A stretch of DNA of 64,000 nt from Paucibacter sp. PLA-PC-4 (GTDB taxonomy: Bacteria > Pseudomonadota > Gammaproteobacteria > Burkholderiales > Burkholderiaceae_C), in NCBI RefSeq assembly GCF_026241155.1, contig NZ_JAPFGP010000004.1, positions 349,696 through 413,695 of the forward strand, in the 5' to 3' direction. Numbering within the stretch: the stretch's first letter is position 1; each line of letters opens with the position of its first letter. Below the pieces are notes generated by a model that ran no database searches, was not told the origin of the DNA, and worked only from the letters and a program-made list of their open reading frames with translations. This document shows positions 9,926 to 20,570 of this stretch, piece by piece. The position numbers and the translations under genes were made by a program.

Positions 9926-10015
9926 CGCATCTCCCTGCGGCGCCCTCTTGGGAGCGCCGCCATCTCATTGTTTATTTGATCGCTGCCTGTGATTGTGGCC
10001 GAACGCGGGTGCGAC

Positions 10016-11995
10016 TCAGGGCTTAAAGCTATCGCCCAGCACAACACCTTCACGGCGCGGGTCGGCGCCGCCGGTCAAGGTGGGCGTGCCATTGACCGGC
10101 ACCCGGATGATCGTGGAGATGCCGCTGGACTGGGCATTGACCGACACCGTGTGGCCCAGCGCTCGCAGGCCGCTGACCAGGGGATCGGCCGCACCGCTGT
10201 TGGCGGCGTTCACATTCGGGTGCTCGCCGCCGACATTGGTGGTCGCGCTGTTTGCGGCACCGAAGTCGATGAGATTGGTCGCCTGCTGGGCGTCCAGCCC
10301 CCAGTCCAGTGCGCCGACCACGGTCTTGATCACGTACTGGATGATGGTGCTACCGCCGGGCGAGCCGGTGCCCATGTAGAAGTCGCCGATCTTGCCGTCG
10401 GCACCGGTCTTGAACACCAAGGTCGGCGCCATCGAGCTGCGCGGACGCTTCCCGGCGGCCACGCTGTTAGCGATCGGCAGGCCGGCCGCGTCGGTCGGCG
10501 TGGCAGAGAAATCGGTCAGCTGGTTGTTGAGGATAAAGCCTTGGGTCATGTGGAAGGAGCCGAAGGAGCTTTCCACCGTGGTCGTCATGACAACGGCATT
10601 GCCCTCCTTGTCGACGATGGTCATGTGGGTGGTGCCGTTCTCGGCTGTGCTGGAAAGGCCTTGGGCAGGCGTGCCGAAGTCACCCGGCTGCGCCGTGCCC
10701 ATGCTCTTGCTAAAGCTGATCAGACCGGCGCGGCCGCGCAGATAGGGCTTGGCCAGCATCGCATCCCAGTTGCCTCCGGGCAGCGGCACGAAGTCGGTGT
10801 CGGCGATGTATTTGTCGCGGTCGGCATAGGCCAAGCGCCCGGCCTCGCTGATCAGGTGCACCCCGAACACGCTGGGCTTGCCGCCCTCTAGGTCGATTGC
10901 GCTGGGGCCGTGCAGACTCAGGTTGAAGTTCTCCAGCACGCCCAGGGCCGAGGCCACCGTGATGCCGCCCGACGAGGGCGGTGGCATGCCGCAGACCCAG
11001 TAGGCCCGGTAGGTGGTGCACACGGCCTCGCGCTTCTTTGGCTGGTAGGCGGTGAGGTCGGCCAGCGTGGTCTTGCCCGGGGTGATCGGCGTGCCGCCGG
11101 TCGTGGCCGCAACGCCGATCTTGTCGACGATGGCCTGCGCGATGGGGCCGGTGTAGAAGGCATCGGCGCCGCCGTTGGCGATCGCCGTCAGCGTTGCGGC
11201 ATAAGCCGGGATCTTCAGCGTCGTGCCCAGTGCCTTGGCGCTTTGGTCTGCATTGAAATAGGTGGCGGCGGCCTCGGCATCGGCCAGCAGATTGCTGCGC
11301 GAGGTGCTGATCGCGGCGGCCATCCGCCCACTGATCGCAAAACCGTTGGTGGCCAGCTGGATACCGGGCTGGAACAGATCTTTCCAGGCGGTCTTGCCAT
11401 GGGCTTTGTGGGCCATCTCCAGCATGCGCACAACACCGGGCGTGCCGATCGAGCGACCGCTGGCTCGGGCATTCGGCTTGGGCGCGCTCTGGTCGCCAGC
11501 GTCATCGATCCAGCGCAGGTAGTTGGGAGTGGCGGCGGCCGGCGCGGTCTCGCGGCCGTCGTAGCTCACCACGGTCTTGGTCTTGGCGTCAAAGTGCAGC
11601 ATGAAGGCTCCGCCACCCAATCCGCTGGACTGCGGCTCGACCAGGCCCAGCACCGCCTGCACGGCCACGGCCGCATCGGTGGCCGTGCCGCCGGCCTTCA
11701 GCACCTCGCAGCCGGCCTTGCTTGCCAGCGGATTGGCCGTCACCACCATATAGCTCTTGGCGTGCACCAGCTTCTTGCCAACGCGATAACCCGAGGCCGG
11801 TTCGGGCGCCGCCGGATCGCCGGGCAGGCCGGAACCGACCACGACCGTGCCGGTATCACTGATGGCCTGGCAAGCCGTGTCCGCCAGCGGTGGAACGGGC
11901 GCCTCATCGTCATCATCGCTGCCTCCACAACTGCCGAGCAGCCAGAGCGGCGCAAGCAGCAAAGCGAGTTGAAGCGGGCGGGCAGCTGGTCGCAT
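10016..11995 (-). CDS. ggt: Gamma-glutamyltransferase (lipoprotein precursor)
   Basis: Periplasmic N-terminal-nucleophile enzyme (659 aa) that hydrolyses or transfers the gamma-glutamyl group of glutathione. The N-terminus ends in the lipobox LGSC followed by an acidic linker, so it is probably lipid-anchored. The precursor self-cleaves before the conserved Thr in TTHMTIVD (near residue 453). GS(PG)GS residues of the active site appear in MGTGSPGGSTI. Length is slightly above the family norm because of the N-terminal linker. Confidence 0.93.
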   Translation of the reverse strand: MRPAARPLQLALLLAPLWLLGSCGGSDDDDEAPVPPLADTACQAISDTGTVVVGSGLPGDPAAPEPASGYRVGKKLVHAKSYMVVTANPLASKAGCEVLKAGGTATDAAVAVQAVLGLVEPQSSGLGGGAFMLHFDAKTKTVVSYDGRETAPAAATPNYLRWIDDAGDQSAPKPNARASGRSIGTPGVVRMLEMAHKAHGKTAWKDLFQPGIQLATNGFAISGRMAAAISTSRSNLLADAEAAATYFNADQSAKALGTTLKIPAYAATLTAIANGGADAFYTGPIAQAIVDKIGVAATTGGTPITPGKTTLADLTAYQPKKREAVCTTYRAYWVCGMPPPSSGGITVASALGVLENFNLSLHGPSAIDLEGGKPSVFGVHLISEAGRLAYADRDKYIADTDFVPLPGGNWDAMLAKPYLRGRAGLISFSKSMGTAQPGDFGTPAQGLSSTAENGTTHMTIVDKEGNAVVMTTTVESSFGSFHMTQGFILNNQLTDFSATPTDAAGLPIANSVAAGKRPRSSMAPTLVFKTGADGKIGDFYMGTGSPGGSTIIQYVIKTVVGALDWGLDAQQATNLIDFGAANSATTNVGGEHPNVNAANSGAADPLVSGLRALGHTVSVNAQSSGISTIIRVPVNGTPTLTGGADPRREGVVLGDSFKP

Positions 11996-12081
11996 GAGAA
12001 TCTCCGTGGGGGTGGCGCCCCATCCTAGGCTGCTTCCCTGCCCCGCCTCAGCTGCGTCGTGCGAATGCCGGATCGATACCC

Positions 12082-13218
12082 CTAGAACAAGGCCCGCAGC
12101 GGATGCTGATCCGGCGCCCAGGGGCTCTCAAAGAAGGTCTCGACCATGGCCGGCGTTACCTCCTCGATGCGCGACGGGTTCCAGCGCGGCGCATGGTCCT
12201 TGTCCACCGCCAGCGCGCGAATGCCTTCGACCGTCTCGCTGGCCGCACCCGGGCGCAACTGGAAACAGCGGTGCACCAGATCGCGCTCCATGCGCAGGTC
12301 CTCGGCCAGGCTCATCTGGCGCGCGCGGCGCAACTGCTCCAGGGTCACCGCCATCATCAGCGGCGAGCGCTTGTCCAGGGCCGCATAGGTGTGCTGGGCC
12401 CACTCGTCATCGACCGCGGCGCGCAACGAGGCCATGATGGCGGCAACATCGGGCAGCGAGAAATGTCGGTCAATACGGGCGCGCAAGCCCAGGTGATCAG
12501 CTGCTGGTGCAAGGTCAGCGCGCTCCATCACGGTGGCCACCACATGCTCAGCACTGCTCTGCTCGCCATGGCGGAAGGCCTCGACGATCGAGGGCAGCGC
12601 GCTGCTCTGCACGAATACATCGCCCAAGTTCAGCTCAATCGCGTCACCGGCGCCGATCACATGGCCGCTCAGCGCCAACCACTCGCCGATCCGACCTGGA
12701 CATTGCCCAAGGAAGTAGCCGCCCCCGACATCGGGGAACAGGCCGATGAGGGTTTCGGGCATCGCCAGCTTCGAGTGCTCGGTCAGCACGCGCAGCTTCG
12801 CGCCCTGGCTGATGCCCATGCCACCGCCCATCACCACGCCATCCATCAGGGCGATATAGGGCTTGGGGTACTGGTGGATCAGGTGGTTGAGCGCGTACTC
12901 CTCAGTAAAGAAATCCTCCAGCGCGCAGCGATCGTCGGGATTGGCCGACAGCGCGGTCTGATGGAAGAAGCGGATATCGCCGCCAGCACAGAAGGCTGCC
13001 GGCTTACCGTCTCGGCCGGCGCCCAGGATCACCACGGCCTGGATCTGCGGCGCGCTCGCCCAGGTCTGCAGCAATAGGGTGATGTCTCGAATCATTGCCA
13101 GCGACAGCGCATTCAGCGCACTCGCGCGGTTCAGGGTGATCAGTCCCAGGCAGCCATTGGTCTCGGCCAGGATCTGGCCTTCGGATTGCAGCGTGGGGAT
13201 TAGCGCAGCGGACGGCAT
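12082..13218 (-). CDS. Enoyl-CoA hydratase/isomerase family protein, 3-hydroxyisobutyryl-CoA hydrolase type
   Basis: Crotonase-fold protein of 378 aa. The oxyanion-hole segments (AAFCAGGDIRF and DGVVMGGGMG) and the C-terminal extension match 3-hydroxyisobutyryl-CoA hydrolases of valine breakdown more than 260-aa enoyl-CoA hydratases. Start MPSAALIPT was preferred over 13356, whose extra 46 residues overlap the next gene and are not crotonase-like. Substrate is inferred from length and motifs. Confidence 0.85.
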   Translation of the reverse strand: MPSAALIPTLQSEGQILAETNGCLGLITLNRASALNALSLAMIRDITLLLQTWASAPQIQAVVILGAGRDGKPAAFCAGGDIRFFHQTALSANPDDRCALEDFFTEEYALNHLIHQYPKPYIALMDGVVMGGGMGISQGAKLRVLTEHSKLAMPETLIGLFPDVGGGYFLGQCPGRIGEWLALSGHVIGAGDAIELNLGDVFVQSSALPSIVEAFRHGEQSSAEHVVATVMERADLAPAADHLGLRARIDRHFSLPDVAAIMASLRAAVDDEWAQHTYAALDKRSPLMMAVTLEQLRRARQMSLAEDLRMERDLVHRCFQLRPGAASETVEGIRALAVDKDHAPRWNPSRIEEVTPAMVETFFESPWAPDQHPLRALF

Positions 13219-13243
13219 GTCCAACTCCCGTTGTTCTTGGTTT

Positions 13244-14140
13244 TCAGTTTGTGCCCTGGGCCCGCGAGCGCAGCCCCAGCAATTCATTGCCCAGCAGAGC
13301 AAGCAGCACCATAGCACCCCCAGCCAGGGCCGCGGAAGACGGGGCTTCCCCAGCACCGAGCCAGGCCCACAGCACGCCGAAGATCACTTCCAGCAAACCC
13401 AGCAGCGCGATCTCGGGTGCGGCCAGCACGCGGGTCAGCCGCACCGCCAGCAGGCAGGGCACGGCCAGCTGGAACACCCCGAGGGCGGCCAGCAGGGTCA
13501 GGTCATGCGCGCCGGCTTGCACAGGCCAGGCCAAAGGCAGGGTCAGCGAGGCGGAGATCAGTGCGCCAAGCAGCACGGCCAGAAGCATGTCCGGGTCAGT
13601 GGCGCTAGCGGACTTGCCGCGTTGCACATGTTGCAGCAGGGTCCAGTTGGTGGCGGCGGCCAGCGGCACGGCGAATGCCACCGCCACGCCGATCAGCGCA
13701 CCGGGCCCACCCTGCATCTCGTGGCCGAACATCCAGGCCATGCCCAAACTGCCAAGCGCGATCGCAGCCCAGGTACGAGTGGGCAGCCGATGTCGCAAAA
13801 AGACACGGGCGAACAGCGCCGTCAGCAAGGGTCCCAGCGACATCGTCACCAGCACATTGGCCACCGAGGTCAGCGTGATGCTCACCATGAAGGCGGTGAA
13901 CATGGTGGCCCAACACAGGGCCGAGACCCAGACGCTGGCCGAGGCCCGCCGAATTTGCCCGGCCAGCGCCGGCCCGCGCATCCAGGCCAGGGCCACCGCC
14001 AGCGCCAGCGCATTGAAGGCACTACGCCAGAACGTCACCTCGAAGCTGCGTGCCGCCTCCAGATGCCGCGTCACCACGCCCGCCGTGCTCCACAGCAGCG
14101 TGACAACAACCATCAGCAATACCGCACGACGATGGGTCAT
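13244..14140 (-). CDS. EamA-family (DMT) transporter
   Basis: Inner-membrane protein of 298 aa with ten hydrophobic segments in two EamA repeats, beginning MTHRRAVLLMVVVTLLWST. Members export amino acids or metabolites; the substrate is unknown. The start at 14140 follows the terminator of typA; the longer frame upstream would run through the typA 3' end. Twenty-five nt separate it from the hydrolase gene downstream, so the two may be co-transcribed. Confidence 0.88.
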   Translation of the reverse strand: MTHRRAVLLMVVVTLLWSTAGVVTRHLEAARSFEVTFWRSAFNALALAVALAWMRGPALAGQIRRASASVWVSALCWATMFTAFMVSITLTSVANVLVTMSLGPLLTALFARVFLRHRLPTRTWAAIALGSLGMAWMFGHEMQGGPGALIGVAVAFAVPLAAATNWTLLQHVQRGKSASATDPDMLLAVLLGALISASLTLPLAWPVQAGAHDLTLLAALGVFQLAVPCLLAVRLTRVLAAPEIALLGLLEVIFGVLWAWLGAGEAPSSAALAGGAMVLLALLGNELLGLRSRAQGTN

Positions 14141-14154
14141 AGACAAAATTGAGA

Positions 14155-14172
14155 GCGGCCCCGAAGGGCCGC
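14155..14172 (-). terminator. Terminator-like hairpin after typA
   Basis: A perfect 7-bp stem GCGGCCC/GGGCCGC closes a four-base loop reading TTCG on the minus strand, followed by TCTCAATTTTG. It lies 18 nt after the typA stop and before the EamA gene. Confidence 0.6.
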
Positions 14173-14189
14173 CAGACAGCGAGGGCTGC

Positions 14190-16013
14190 TTAGTTGCGCG
14201 ACGCGCGCTTGCGTTCGTTTTCAGAGAGGTGACGCTTGCGCAGACGCACGCTCTTAGGCGTGATCTCGACAAGTTCGTCGTCCTCGATGAATTCGACGCC
14301 ATACTCCAAGGTCAGCTCGATCGGCGGCGTGATCTTGATCGCGTCTTCCTTGCCGCTCACGCGGAAGTTGGTCAGCTGCTTGGTGCGGGTGGCGTTGACG
14401 ACCAGATCGTTGTCGCGGCTGTGGATGCCGACGATCATGCCTTCGTAGACTGGGTCGTTGGGCTTGACGAACATGCGGCCGCGGTCGTCCAGTTTGCCCA
14501 GCGCATAGGTGAAGATCTCACCCGCATCCATCGAGATCAGCACGCCGTTCTTGCGGCTGGCGATATCGCCCTTGTGCGGCTCGTAGCCGTCGAAGATATT
14601 GCTGATCAGGCCCGAACCGCGGGTCAGGTTGAGGAACTCATTGGAAAAGCCGATCAGGCCACGCGCCGGAATGCGGTACTCCAAGCGCACACGGCCACGG
14701 CCGTCCGGCTCCATATTGACCAGCTCACCCTTGCGCTCGCCCAGCGCCTGCATCACGCCGCCCTGGTGGGTTTCCTCGACATCGGCCGTCACAAGCTCGA
14801 TAGGCTCATGCTTGACGCCATCGATATCCTGGAACACCACGCGCGGCTTGCTCACAGCCAGCTCGTAGCCCTCACGGCGCATATTCTCCAAGAGGATGGT
14901 CAGGTGCAATTCACCACGACCCATCACCTCGAAAATGCCGTCCTCGTCGGTTTCCTTGACGCGCAGCGCGACGTTGCTTTGCAGCTCTTTTTGCAGGCGG
15001 TCCCAGATCTGGCGGCTGGTGACGAACTTGCCTTCGCGACCGGCCAGCGGGCTGGTGTTGACGCAGAAGTTCATCGTCAGGGTCGGCTCATCGACCTTGA
15101 GCATGGGCAGCGGAGCCGGGTTGGCCACGCTGGTCACCGTCACGCCGATACCGATTTCTTCGATGCCGTTGATCAGCACGATGTCGCCGGGGCCGGCTTC
15201 GGTAACCTGCACGCGGTCCAGACCCTGGAAGGTCAACACATTGTTGACGCGACCCTTGACAGCCTTGCCGTCCGGGCCTTCCATCACCAGCACGTCCATC
15301 GCCGGCTTGATCGTGCCCTGGCTGATGCGGCCCACGCCGATGCGGCCAACGAAGGTGCTGTAGTCCAGCGCCGAGATCTGCAGTTGCAGCGGCGCGGACG
15401 GGTCGCCCTTTTGCGGCGGCACGTGCTTGAGCACGGTGTTGAACAGGGCCGACATATCGGGGCCCCACTGCTCACCCGGTGCGCCCTCTTCCAGCGAGGT
15501 CCATCCATTGATGCCGGAGGCATAGACGACCGGGAAGTCGAGCTGCTCGTCGTTGGCGCCGAGCTTGTCGAACAGGTCGAAGGCGGCGTTGATCACGGCG
15601 TCAGGCTTGGCACCAGGCTTGTCCACCTTGTTGACGACGACGATGGGCTTCAGGCCCAGGGCCAGCGCCTTCTTGGTGACAAAGCGGGTCTGCGGCATCG
15701 GGCCTTCCTGGGCATCGATCAGCAGCACCACACCATCAACCATTGACAGCGCGCGCTCGACTTCACCGCCGAAGTCCGCGTGTCCGGGGGTGTCGACGAT
15801 ATTGATGTGGGTACCCTCCCAGCTCACCGCGCAGTTCTTGGCCAGGATGGTGATGCCGCGCTCGCGTTCGATGGCGTTGTTGTCCATCACGGTGTCGACC
15901 ACTTTCTCGTGCTCGGCAAAGGTGCCCGACTGGCGCAGCAGTTGGTCGACCATAGTGGTTTTGCCATGGTCAACGTGGGCGATGATGGCGATGTTGCGAA
16001 TCTGCTTACTCAT
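14190..16013 (-). CDS. typA: Translational GTPase TypA/BipA
   Basis: Ribosome-binding GTPase (607 aa) involved in stress adaptation and late 50S assembly. G motifs are visible: G1 [10 protein letters not shown]2 around ERGITI, G3 DTPGHADF and G4 [11 protein letters not shown]-like domains III and V and the TypA-specific C-terminus with the LRKRHL ending follow. Its ATG overlaps the truB stop by 4 nt. Confidence 0.97.
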   Translation of the reverse strand: MSKQIRNIAIIAHVDHGKTTMVDQLLRQSGTFAEHEKVVDTVMDNNAIERERGITILAKNCAVSWEGTHINIVDTPGHADFGGEVERALSMVDGVVLLIDAQEGPMPQTRFVTKKALALGLKPIVVVNKVDKPGAKPDAVINAAFDLFDKLGANDEQLDFPVVYASGINGWTSLEEGAPGEQWGPDMSALFNTVLKHVPPQKGDPSAPLQLQISALDYSTFVGRIGVGRISQGTIKPAMDVLVMEGPDGKAVKGRVNNVLTFQGLDRVQVTEAGPGDIVLINGIEEIGIGVTVTSVANPAPLPMLKVDEPTLTMNFCVNTSPLAGREGKFVTSRQIWDRLQKELQSNVALRVKETDEDGIFEVMGRGELHLTILLENMRREGYELAVSKPRVVFQDIDGVKHEPIELVTADVEETHQGGVMQALGERKGELVNMEPDGRGRVRLEYRIPARGLIGFSNEFLNLTRGSGLISNIFDGYEPHKGDIASRKNGVLISMDAGEIFTYALGKLDDRGRMFVKPNDPVYEGMIVGIHSRDNDLVVNATRTKQLTNFRVSGKEDAIKITPPIELTLEYGVEFIEDDELVEITPKSVRLRKRHLSENERKRASRN

Positions 16014-16972
16014 ACGACGCTTTCAAAAAATCTGGGTTCGCTGCGAAGGCCTTCAACCTCCTGAGCGCTCAATAGTCGGTCGGCGATCAACTCGCCGGCG
16101 CTGATGTATGCACTGCCTAAAAGTACATGCGGCTCGGGCCCGTAGACCCTGACATGCGCCGCATCTGCAACGGCAACACGGCGCCGCAGACCGGTGAGAA
16201 AACGGGCGGCCTCGTCGCCGGGCAAGCACAGCGCGGGCCAGTCCGCCAACAAGGCGTCCGGGGGCCGAAGCAAGGCCTCGCGCTCAGTCTCGGTCAGCGC
16301 CGCCAGCGCGTCCAGGCTGATGGCCTGGTCGACGCTCAGCGGGCCGGAGCCGATGCGGCGCAGCGCGCCCAGAGAGGCGCCGCAGCCCAGGATTTTGCCC
16401 AGGTCTTCGGCCAGCGTGCGGATATAGGTCCCCTTGGAGCAGCGCACCCGCAAGCTCAGGATGTCATGCTGCCAATCCAGCATGTCAATCGAGTGAATCG
16501 TGATACGGCGTGTCGGGCGCTCGATTTCAATGCCTGCGCGGGCATATTCATACAGCGGCCGGCCTTCGTGCTTGAGCGCCGAGTACATCGGCGGCTTCTG
16601 CTCGATCTCGCCGCTCATCGCGGCCAGCGCAGCGGCGATCTGCTCGGCCGTCACCGCAACCTCGCGCTGCTCCAGCACTTCGCCCTCGGCGTCACCAGTG
16701 GTGGTCGTGAGGCCCAGCCGCAGTACGGCCTCGTAGGCCTTGTCGGCATCCAGGCTGACCTGGCTGAACTTGGTGGCCGCACCGAAGCACAGCGGCAGCA
16801 GGCCGGTGGCCAGCGGATCTAAGGTGCCGGTATGGCCGGCCTTCTCCGCCCGCAGCAGCCATTTGGCTTTCTGCAGCGCGTCGTTACTGGACAAGCCCAG
16901 CGGCTTGTCCAGTAACAACACGCCGTGCACGGCACGGCGTGTGATCCTGGGGCGCTGGGCGGGGCTGTTCAT
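16010..16972 (-). CDS. truB: tRNA pseudouridine(55) synthase TruB
   Basis: Enzyme (320 aa) making pseudouridine 55 in the T-loop of tRNAs. The motif GTLDPLATG with the catalytic Asp and the [10 protein letters not shown]-terminal motif are present, as is the [13 protein letters not shown] region. It follows rbfA by 9 nt and overlaps typA, the usual order at the end of the nusA-infB operon. Confidence 0.97.
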   Translation of the reverse strand: MNSPAQRPRITRRAVHGVLLLDKPLGLSSNDALQKAKWLLRAEKAGHTGTLDPLATGLLPLCFGAATKFSQVSLDADKAYEAVLRLGLTTTTGDAEGEVLEQREVAVTAEQIAAALAAMSGEIEQKPPMYSALKHEGRPLYEYARAGIEIERPTRRITIHSIDMLDWQHDILSLRVRCSKGTYIRTLAEDLGKILGCGASLGALRRIGSGPLSVDQAISLDALAALTETEREALLRPPDALLADWPALCLPGDEAARFLTGLRRRVAVADAAHVRVYGPEPHVLLGSAYISAGELIADRLLSAQEVEGLRSEPRFFESVV

Positions 16973-16981
16973 CGCGATGGC

Positions 16982-17392
16982 TCAGTCCTTGGCAGGCTCG
17001 CCAGCGCTACTGTCGGGCAGCGCGGGCTCGTCGTCCAGTGCCCGCGTCGCATTGGCTTTGTGGATCAGCGAGCTCAGCTCGGCCGCACGCTCGATGCTGC
17101 GGTCGAAATGGAAGTGCAAGGTCGGCACGGTGTGGATCTGCAAGCGCTTGAAAAGACCGTTGCGCAGAAAGCCGGCGGCCTCGTTGAGCGCCGCCTCGGT
17201 CTCGACCGGATCGCCGACCAACACCGAGAAAAACACCTTGGCATGGGCGTAATCGGGCGTGACCTCGACGGCATTGACCGTGGCCATGCCGATACGCGGA
17301 TCTTTCAACTCACGGACCAGCTCGGCCAGATCGCGCTGGATCTGGTCGGCAACGCGGAAACCGCGGTTGGGAATAGCTCGTTTATGTCGCAT
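16982..17392 (-). CDS. rbfA: Ribosome-binding factor A
   Basis: Small KH-fold factor (136 aa) for 30S maturation. It has the conserved N-terminus ([22 protein letters not shown]), LKDPRIG and the RxxPxLxF-like strand [10 protein letters not shown]. The start at 17392 was chosen because it gives the usual MRHKR beginning and because the longer frame would start inside the hairpin at 17419-17453. Confidence 0.95.
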   Translation of the reverse strand: MRHKRAIPNRGFRVADQIQRDLAELVRELKDPRIGMATVNAVEVTPDYAHAKVFFSVLVGDPVETEAALNEAAGFLRNGLFKRLQIHTVPTLHFHFDRSIERAAELSSLIHKANATRALDDEPALPDSSAGEPAKD

Positions 17393-17418
17393 GCTCAACT
17401 CCTTGGCGCCCTGTAAAC

Positions 17419-17453
17419 GCAAACCCCGCCTTCGTGTGGAAGGCGGGGTTTGC
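17419..17453 (-). terminator. Strong hairpin between infB and rbfA
   Basis: A perfect 15-bp stem (17419-17433 with 17439-17453) closes a 5-nt loop; the sequence after it on the minus strand is GTTTACAG, so the T tract is weak. It lies 33 nt after the infB stop, inside the operon, and may act as a partial terminator or as a 3'-end stabiliser or processing site. Confidence 0.6.
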
Positions 17454-17485
17454 TGACAAGTCTTTCGACTGAGGGCAACGCCGCC

Positions 17486-20400
17486 TTACAGCGTTCGGGC
17501 CACTTCCTTGATCTCGAAGAATTCCAACTGATCGCCCTCGGCGATGTCGTTGTAGTTCTTCAGCTTGATACCGCACTCGAAGCCTTCCTTGACTTCCTTG
17601 ACATCGTCCTTCTCGCGACGGACCGAGTCGACCTCGCCGGTGTAAACCACGATGTTCTCGCGCAGCAGGCGGAACTTGGCACCACGGCGCACCAGGCCCG
17701 AGGTGACCATCGAACCGGCCACCGTGCCGATCTTGGAGGCCACGAAGACCACGCGGATCTCTGCCGTGCCGATGACTTCCTCGCGCTGCTCGGGAGCCAG
17801 CATGCCGGTCATCGCCGCCTTCACCTCATCCACGGCGTCATAGATGATGTTGTAGTAGCGGATGTCGACCGCATTGCCTTCGGCCAGCTTGCGCGCACCG
17901 GCATCGGCCCGAGTGTTGAAGCCGATGATGACCGCTTTTGAGGCGATCGCCAGGTTGACGTCGCTCTCGCTGATGCCGCCCACCGCCGCGTGCACGATCT
18001 GCACCTTGACTTCGGGCGTCGACAGCTTGAGCAGCGAGGAAGCCAGCGCCTCCTGCGAACCTTGCACATCGGCCTTGATGATCAGGCTCAGGGTCTGCTG
18101 GTCGCCACCGATGTTCTCGAACATGTTCTCGAGCTTGGCGGCTTGCTGGCGAGCCAGCTTGACATCGCGGTACTTGCCCGAGCGGAAGGTCGCAATCTCG
18201 CGAGCCCGACGCTCGTCGGACAGCACCATGAACTCGTCACCGGCCTGTGGCACTTCGGTCAGACCTTGGATTTCCACCGGGATCGACGGGCCTGCCTCGG
18301 TACAAGGCTTGCCGTCCTCGTCCAGCATGGCGCGCACGCGGCCATAGGTCGAGCCGGCCAGCACCACGTCGCCACGCTTGAGGGTGCCGCTTTGCACCAG
18401 GATGGTCGCGACCGGGCCGCGGCCCTTGTCCAGCTTGGCTTCGATCACCAGGCCCTTGGCCATCGAGTCCTTGGCGGCCTTGAGTTCCAGCACTTCGGCC
18501 TGCAGCAGCACCTGTTCCAGCAGGGCATCGATGCCCTCGCCGGTCTTGGCCGACACCGGCACGAATGGCGACTCGCCGCCAAATTCTTCGGGCACCACCT
18601 CTTCGGCGACCAGTTCGCTCTTCAGGCGTTCCAGATTGGCACCGGGCTTGTCGATCTTGTTCATCGCCACGACCAGGGGCACGCCGGCCGCCTTCGCGTG
18701 GTGGATGGCTTCCTTGGTCTGGGGCATCACACCGTCGTCCGCCGCCACCACCAGAATGACAATGTCGGTGGCCTTGGCGCCGCGGGCACGCATCTGCGTA
18801 AAGGCCGCGTGACCCGGGGTATCCAGGAAGGTGATCATGCCGCGCGGCGTATCGACGTGGTAAGCACCGATATGCTGCGTGATGCCACCGGCTTCGCCTG
18901 CGGCCACACGGGCACGGCGGATGTAGTCCAGCAGCGAGGTCTTGCCGTGGTCGACGTGACCCATAACGGTGACCACCGGCGCACGCGACAGCAGCTCGTG
19001 ACTCTGCTCGGTAACGCCCTCTTCCTCGAGGAAAGCATCCGGATCGTCCAGCTTGGCCGCGAAGGCCTTGTGACCCATTTCCTCCACGACGATCATCGCG
19101 GTTTCCTGGTCCAGCTGCTGGTTGATCGTGACCATCTGGCCAAGCTTCATCAACTGCTTGATGACCTCGGAGGCCTTGATGGACATCTTGTGCGCCAGAT
19201 CGGCCACCGAGATGGTTTCGGGGATGTGCACTTCCTGCACCACCGGTTCCGACGGTGCGACGAAGTTCGAGGGTGCGCCACCGCGATCATCGCGACCGCC
19301 GCGACGGCCACCTGCGCCACCCTTGGGTGCGCGCCAGCCCGTGGACGGACGGGCACCGGCGGGGCCGGTCGAACCAATGGTCTTCAGACCGCGCTTCTTG
19401 GCAGCGTCGTCGGCCCAACTGCTCGACAGCTTCTCGGACTTGACCGACTTCTTGTCGCCCGGCTTGGCAGCACCAGCAGCGGCCGGCGCCGGAGCGCCCG
19501 GCGTGCCCGGCTTCTTATGGATGGTGCCCTTGATCTCCTTGGCCGGGTCCGGCTTCGGCTCTTCCGGCTTCTTCGCGACCATCACCTTCTTCGGTGCATT
19601 CATCATCGCGCGGATCGCCGCAGCCTCGGCCTCGGCTGCCTTGCGGCGGCGCTCCAGGTCGACCTGTTTTTGCTTCTCTTCGGCACCCACATCGACCGCC
19701 TTGATCACCCGCAGCGCGGGCTTGGGCGGCTCGACCGGTGCTGCCGGCGCAGCCACGGGCGCAGCAGGTGCGGCGACTTCCGGAGCCGGTGCGGCTACTT
19801 CGGGCGCCGGTGCGGCGGCCGCAGGTGCGGCGCGACGCCCGCCACCGGCCACTGCCTTATTGATTGCGGCAGCGGCCACCTTGGCGGCTTCACGGGCTGC
19901 CGAGTTGTCGGCAGCAGCGGCCGGTTTGGCTTTGGCGGCTTTAGCCGCAGCAGCATCGGCCGCAGCCTTGGCAGCGGCTTCCTCGGCAGCGCGTGCTTCG
20001 GCAGCCAGCTTGTCCTGACGGCGCTGCTCTTCGGCGGCACGGGCGGCGCGCTCGGCTTCCTCACGCTCGCGCACGCGGATCGCCAACTCTTCTTCCTGGC
20101 GACGCAGGGCTTCGGCCTGGGCCTGGGCTTCCTCTTCGCGGCGCTGCAGATCAGCCTCTTCGGCGGCGGCGGCCCCAGCCTCGTCCAGGCCACCAGGTGC
20201 GTCATCGCGCTTGACGAAAGTGCGCTTCTTGCGCACCTCGACCTGGATGGTGCGAGCCTTGCCGCTGGCGTCGGCCTGCTTGATCTCGCTGGTCGACTTG
20301 CGGGTCAGCGTGATTTTCTTGCGGTCGGCGCCACCGGTACCGTGCGCGGTGCGCAGGTAGTCCAGCAGACGTTCCTTGTCGGCTTCGTTGAGGGCGTCAT

Positions 20401-20503
20401 CGGTAGACGCCTTTTTGACGCCCGCAGCTTGCAGCTGCTCAAGCAGCGTGCTCGCAGGCCTTTGAAGCTCTGCAGCGAACTGGGCGACGGTAGTCACAGC
20501 CAT
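17486..20503 (-). CDS. infB: Translation initiation factor IF-2
   Basis: GTPase (1005 aa) that brings fMet-tRNA to the 30S subunit. Order of parts: IF2_N domain (about 1-50), a long Ala/Glu/Lys-rich linker (about 90-400), a second IF2_N (about 425-475), then the G domain with [16 protein letters not shown] and NKIDKPGA, and domains II-IV. The long linker accounts for the length above 900 aa and is common in Burkholderiales. Confidence 0.98.
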   Translation of the reverse strand: MAVTTVAQFAAELQRPASTLLEQLQAAGVKKASTDDALNEADKERLLDYLRTAHGTGGADRKKITLTRKSTSEIKQADASGKARTIQVEVRKKRTFVKRDDAPGGLDEAGAAAAEEADLQRREEEAQAQAEALRRQEEELAIRVREREEAERAARAAEEQRRQDKLAAEARAAEEAAAKAAADAAAAKAAKAKPAAAADNSAAREAAKVAAAAINKAVAGGGRRAAPAAAAPAPEVAAPAPEVAAPAAPVAAPAAPVEPPKPALRVIKAVDVGAEEKQKQVDLERRRKAAEAEAAAIRAMMNAPKKVMVAKKPEEPKPDPAKEIKGTIHKKPGTPGAPAPAAAGAAKPGDKKSVKSEKLSSSWADDAAKKRGLKTIGSTGPAGARPSTGWRAPKGGAGGRRGGRDDRGGAPSNFVAPSEPVVQEVHIPETISVADLAHKMSIKASEVIKQLMKLGQMVTINQQLDQETAMIVVEEMGHKAFAAKLDDPDAFLEEEGVTEQSHELLSRAPVVTVMGHVDHGKTSLLDYIRRARVAAGEAGGITQHIGAYHVDTPRGMITFLDTPGHAAFTQMRARGAKATDIVILVVAADDGVMPQTKEAIHHAKAAGVPLVVAMNKIDKPGANLERLKSELVAEEVVPEEFGGESPFVPVSAKTGEGIDALLEQVLLQAEVLELKAAKDSMAKGLVIEAKLDKGRGPVATILVQSGTLKRGDVVLAGSTYGRVRAMLDEDGKPCTEAGPSIPVEIQGLTEVPQAGDEFMVLSDERRAREIATFRSGKYRDVKLARQQAAKLENMFENIGGDQQTLSLIIKADVQGSQEALASSLLKLSTPEVKVQIVHAAVGGISESDVNLAIASKAVIIGFNTRADAGARKLAEGNAVDIRYYNIIYDAVDEVKAAMTGMLAPEQREEVIGTAEIRVVFVASKIGTVAGSMVTSGLVRRGAKFRLLRENIVVYTGEVDSVRREKDDVKEVKEGFECGIKLKNYNDIAEGDQLEFFEIKEVARTL

Positions 20504-20570
20504 TGTTGGATCCTTAACTTATGCGTTCTTTGCTGTGCGAATGACGGGTTTGTGCGGGCATTTCGCTGCC

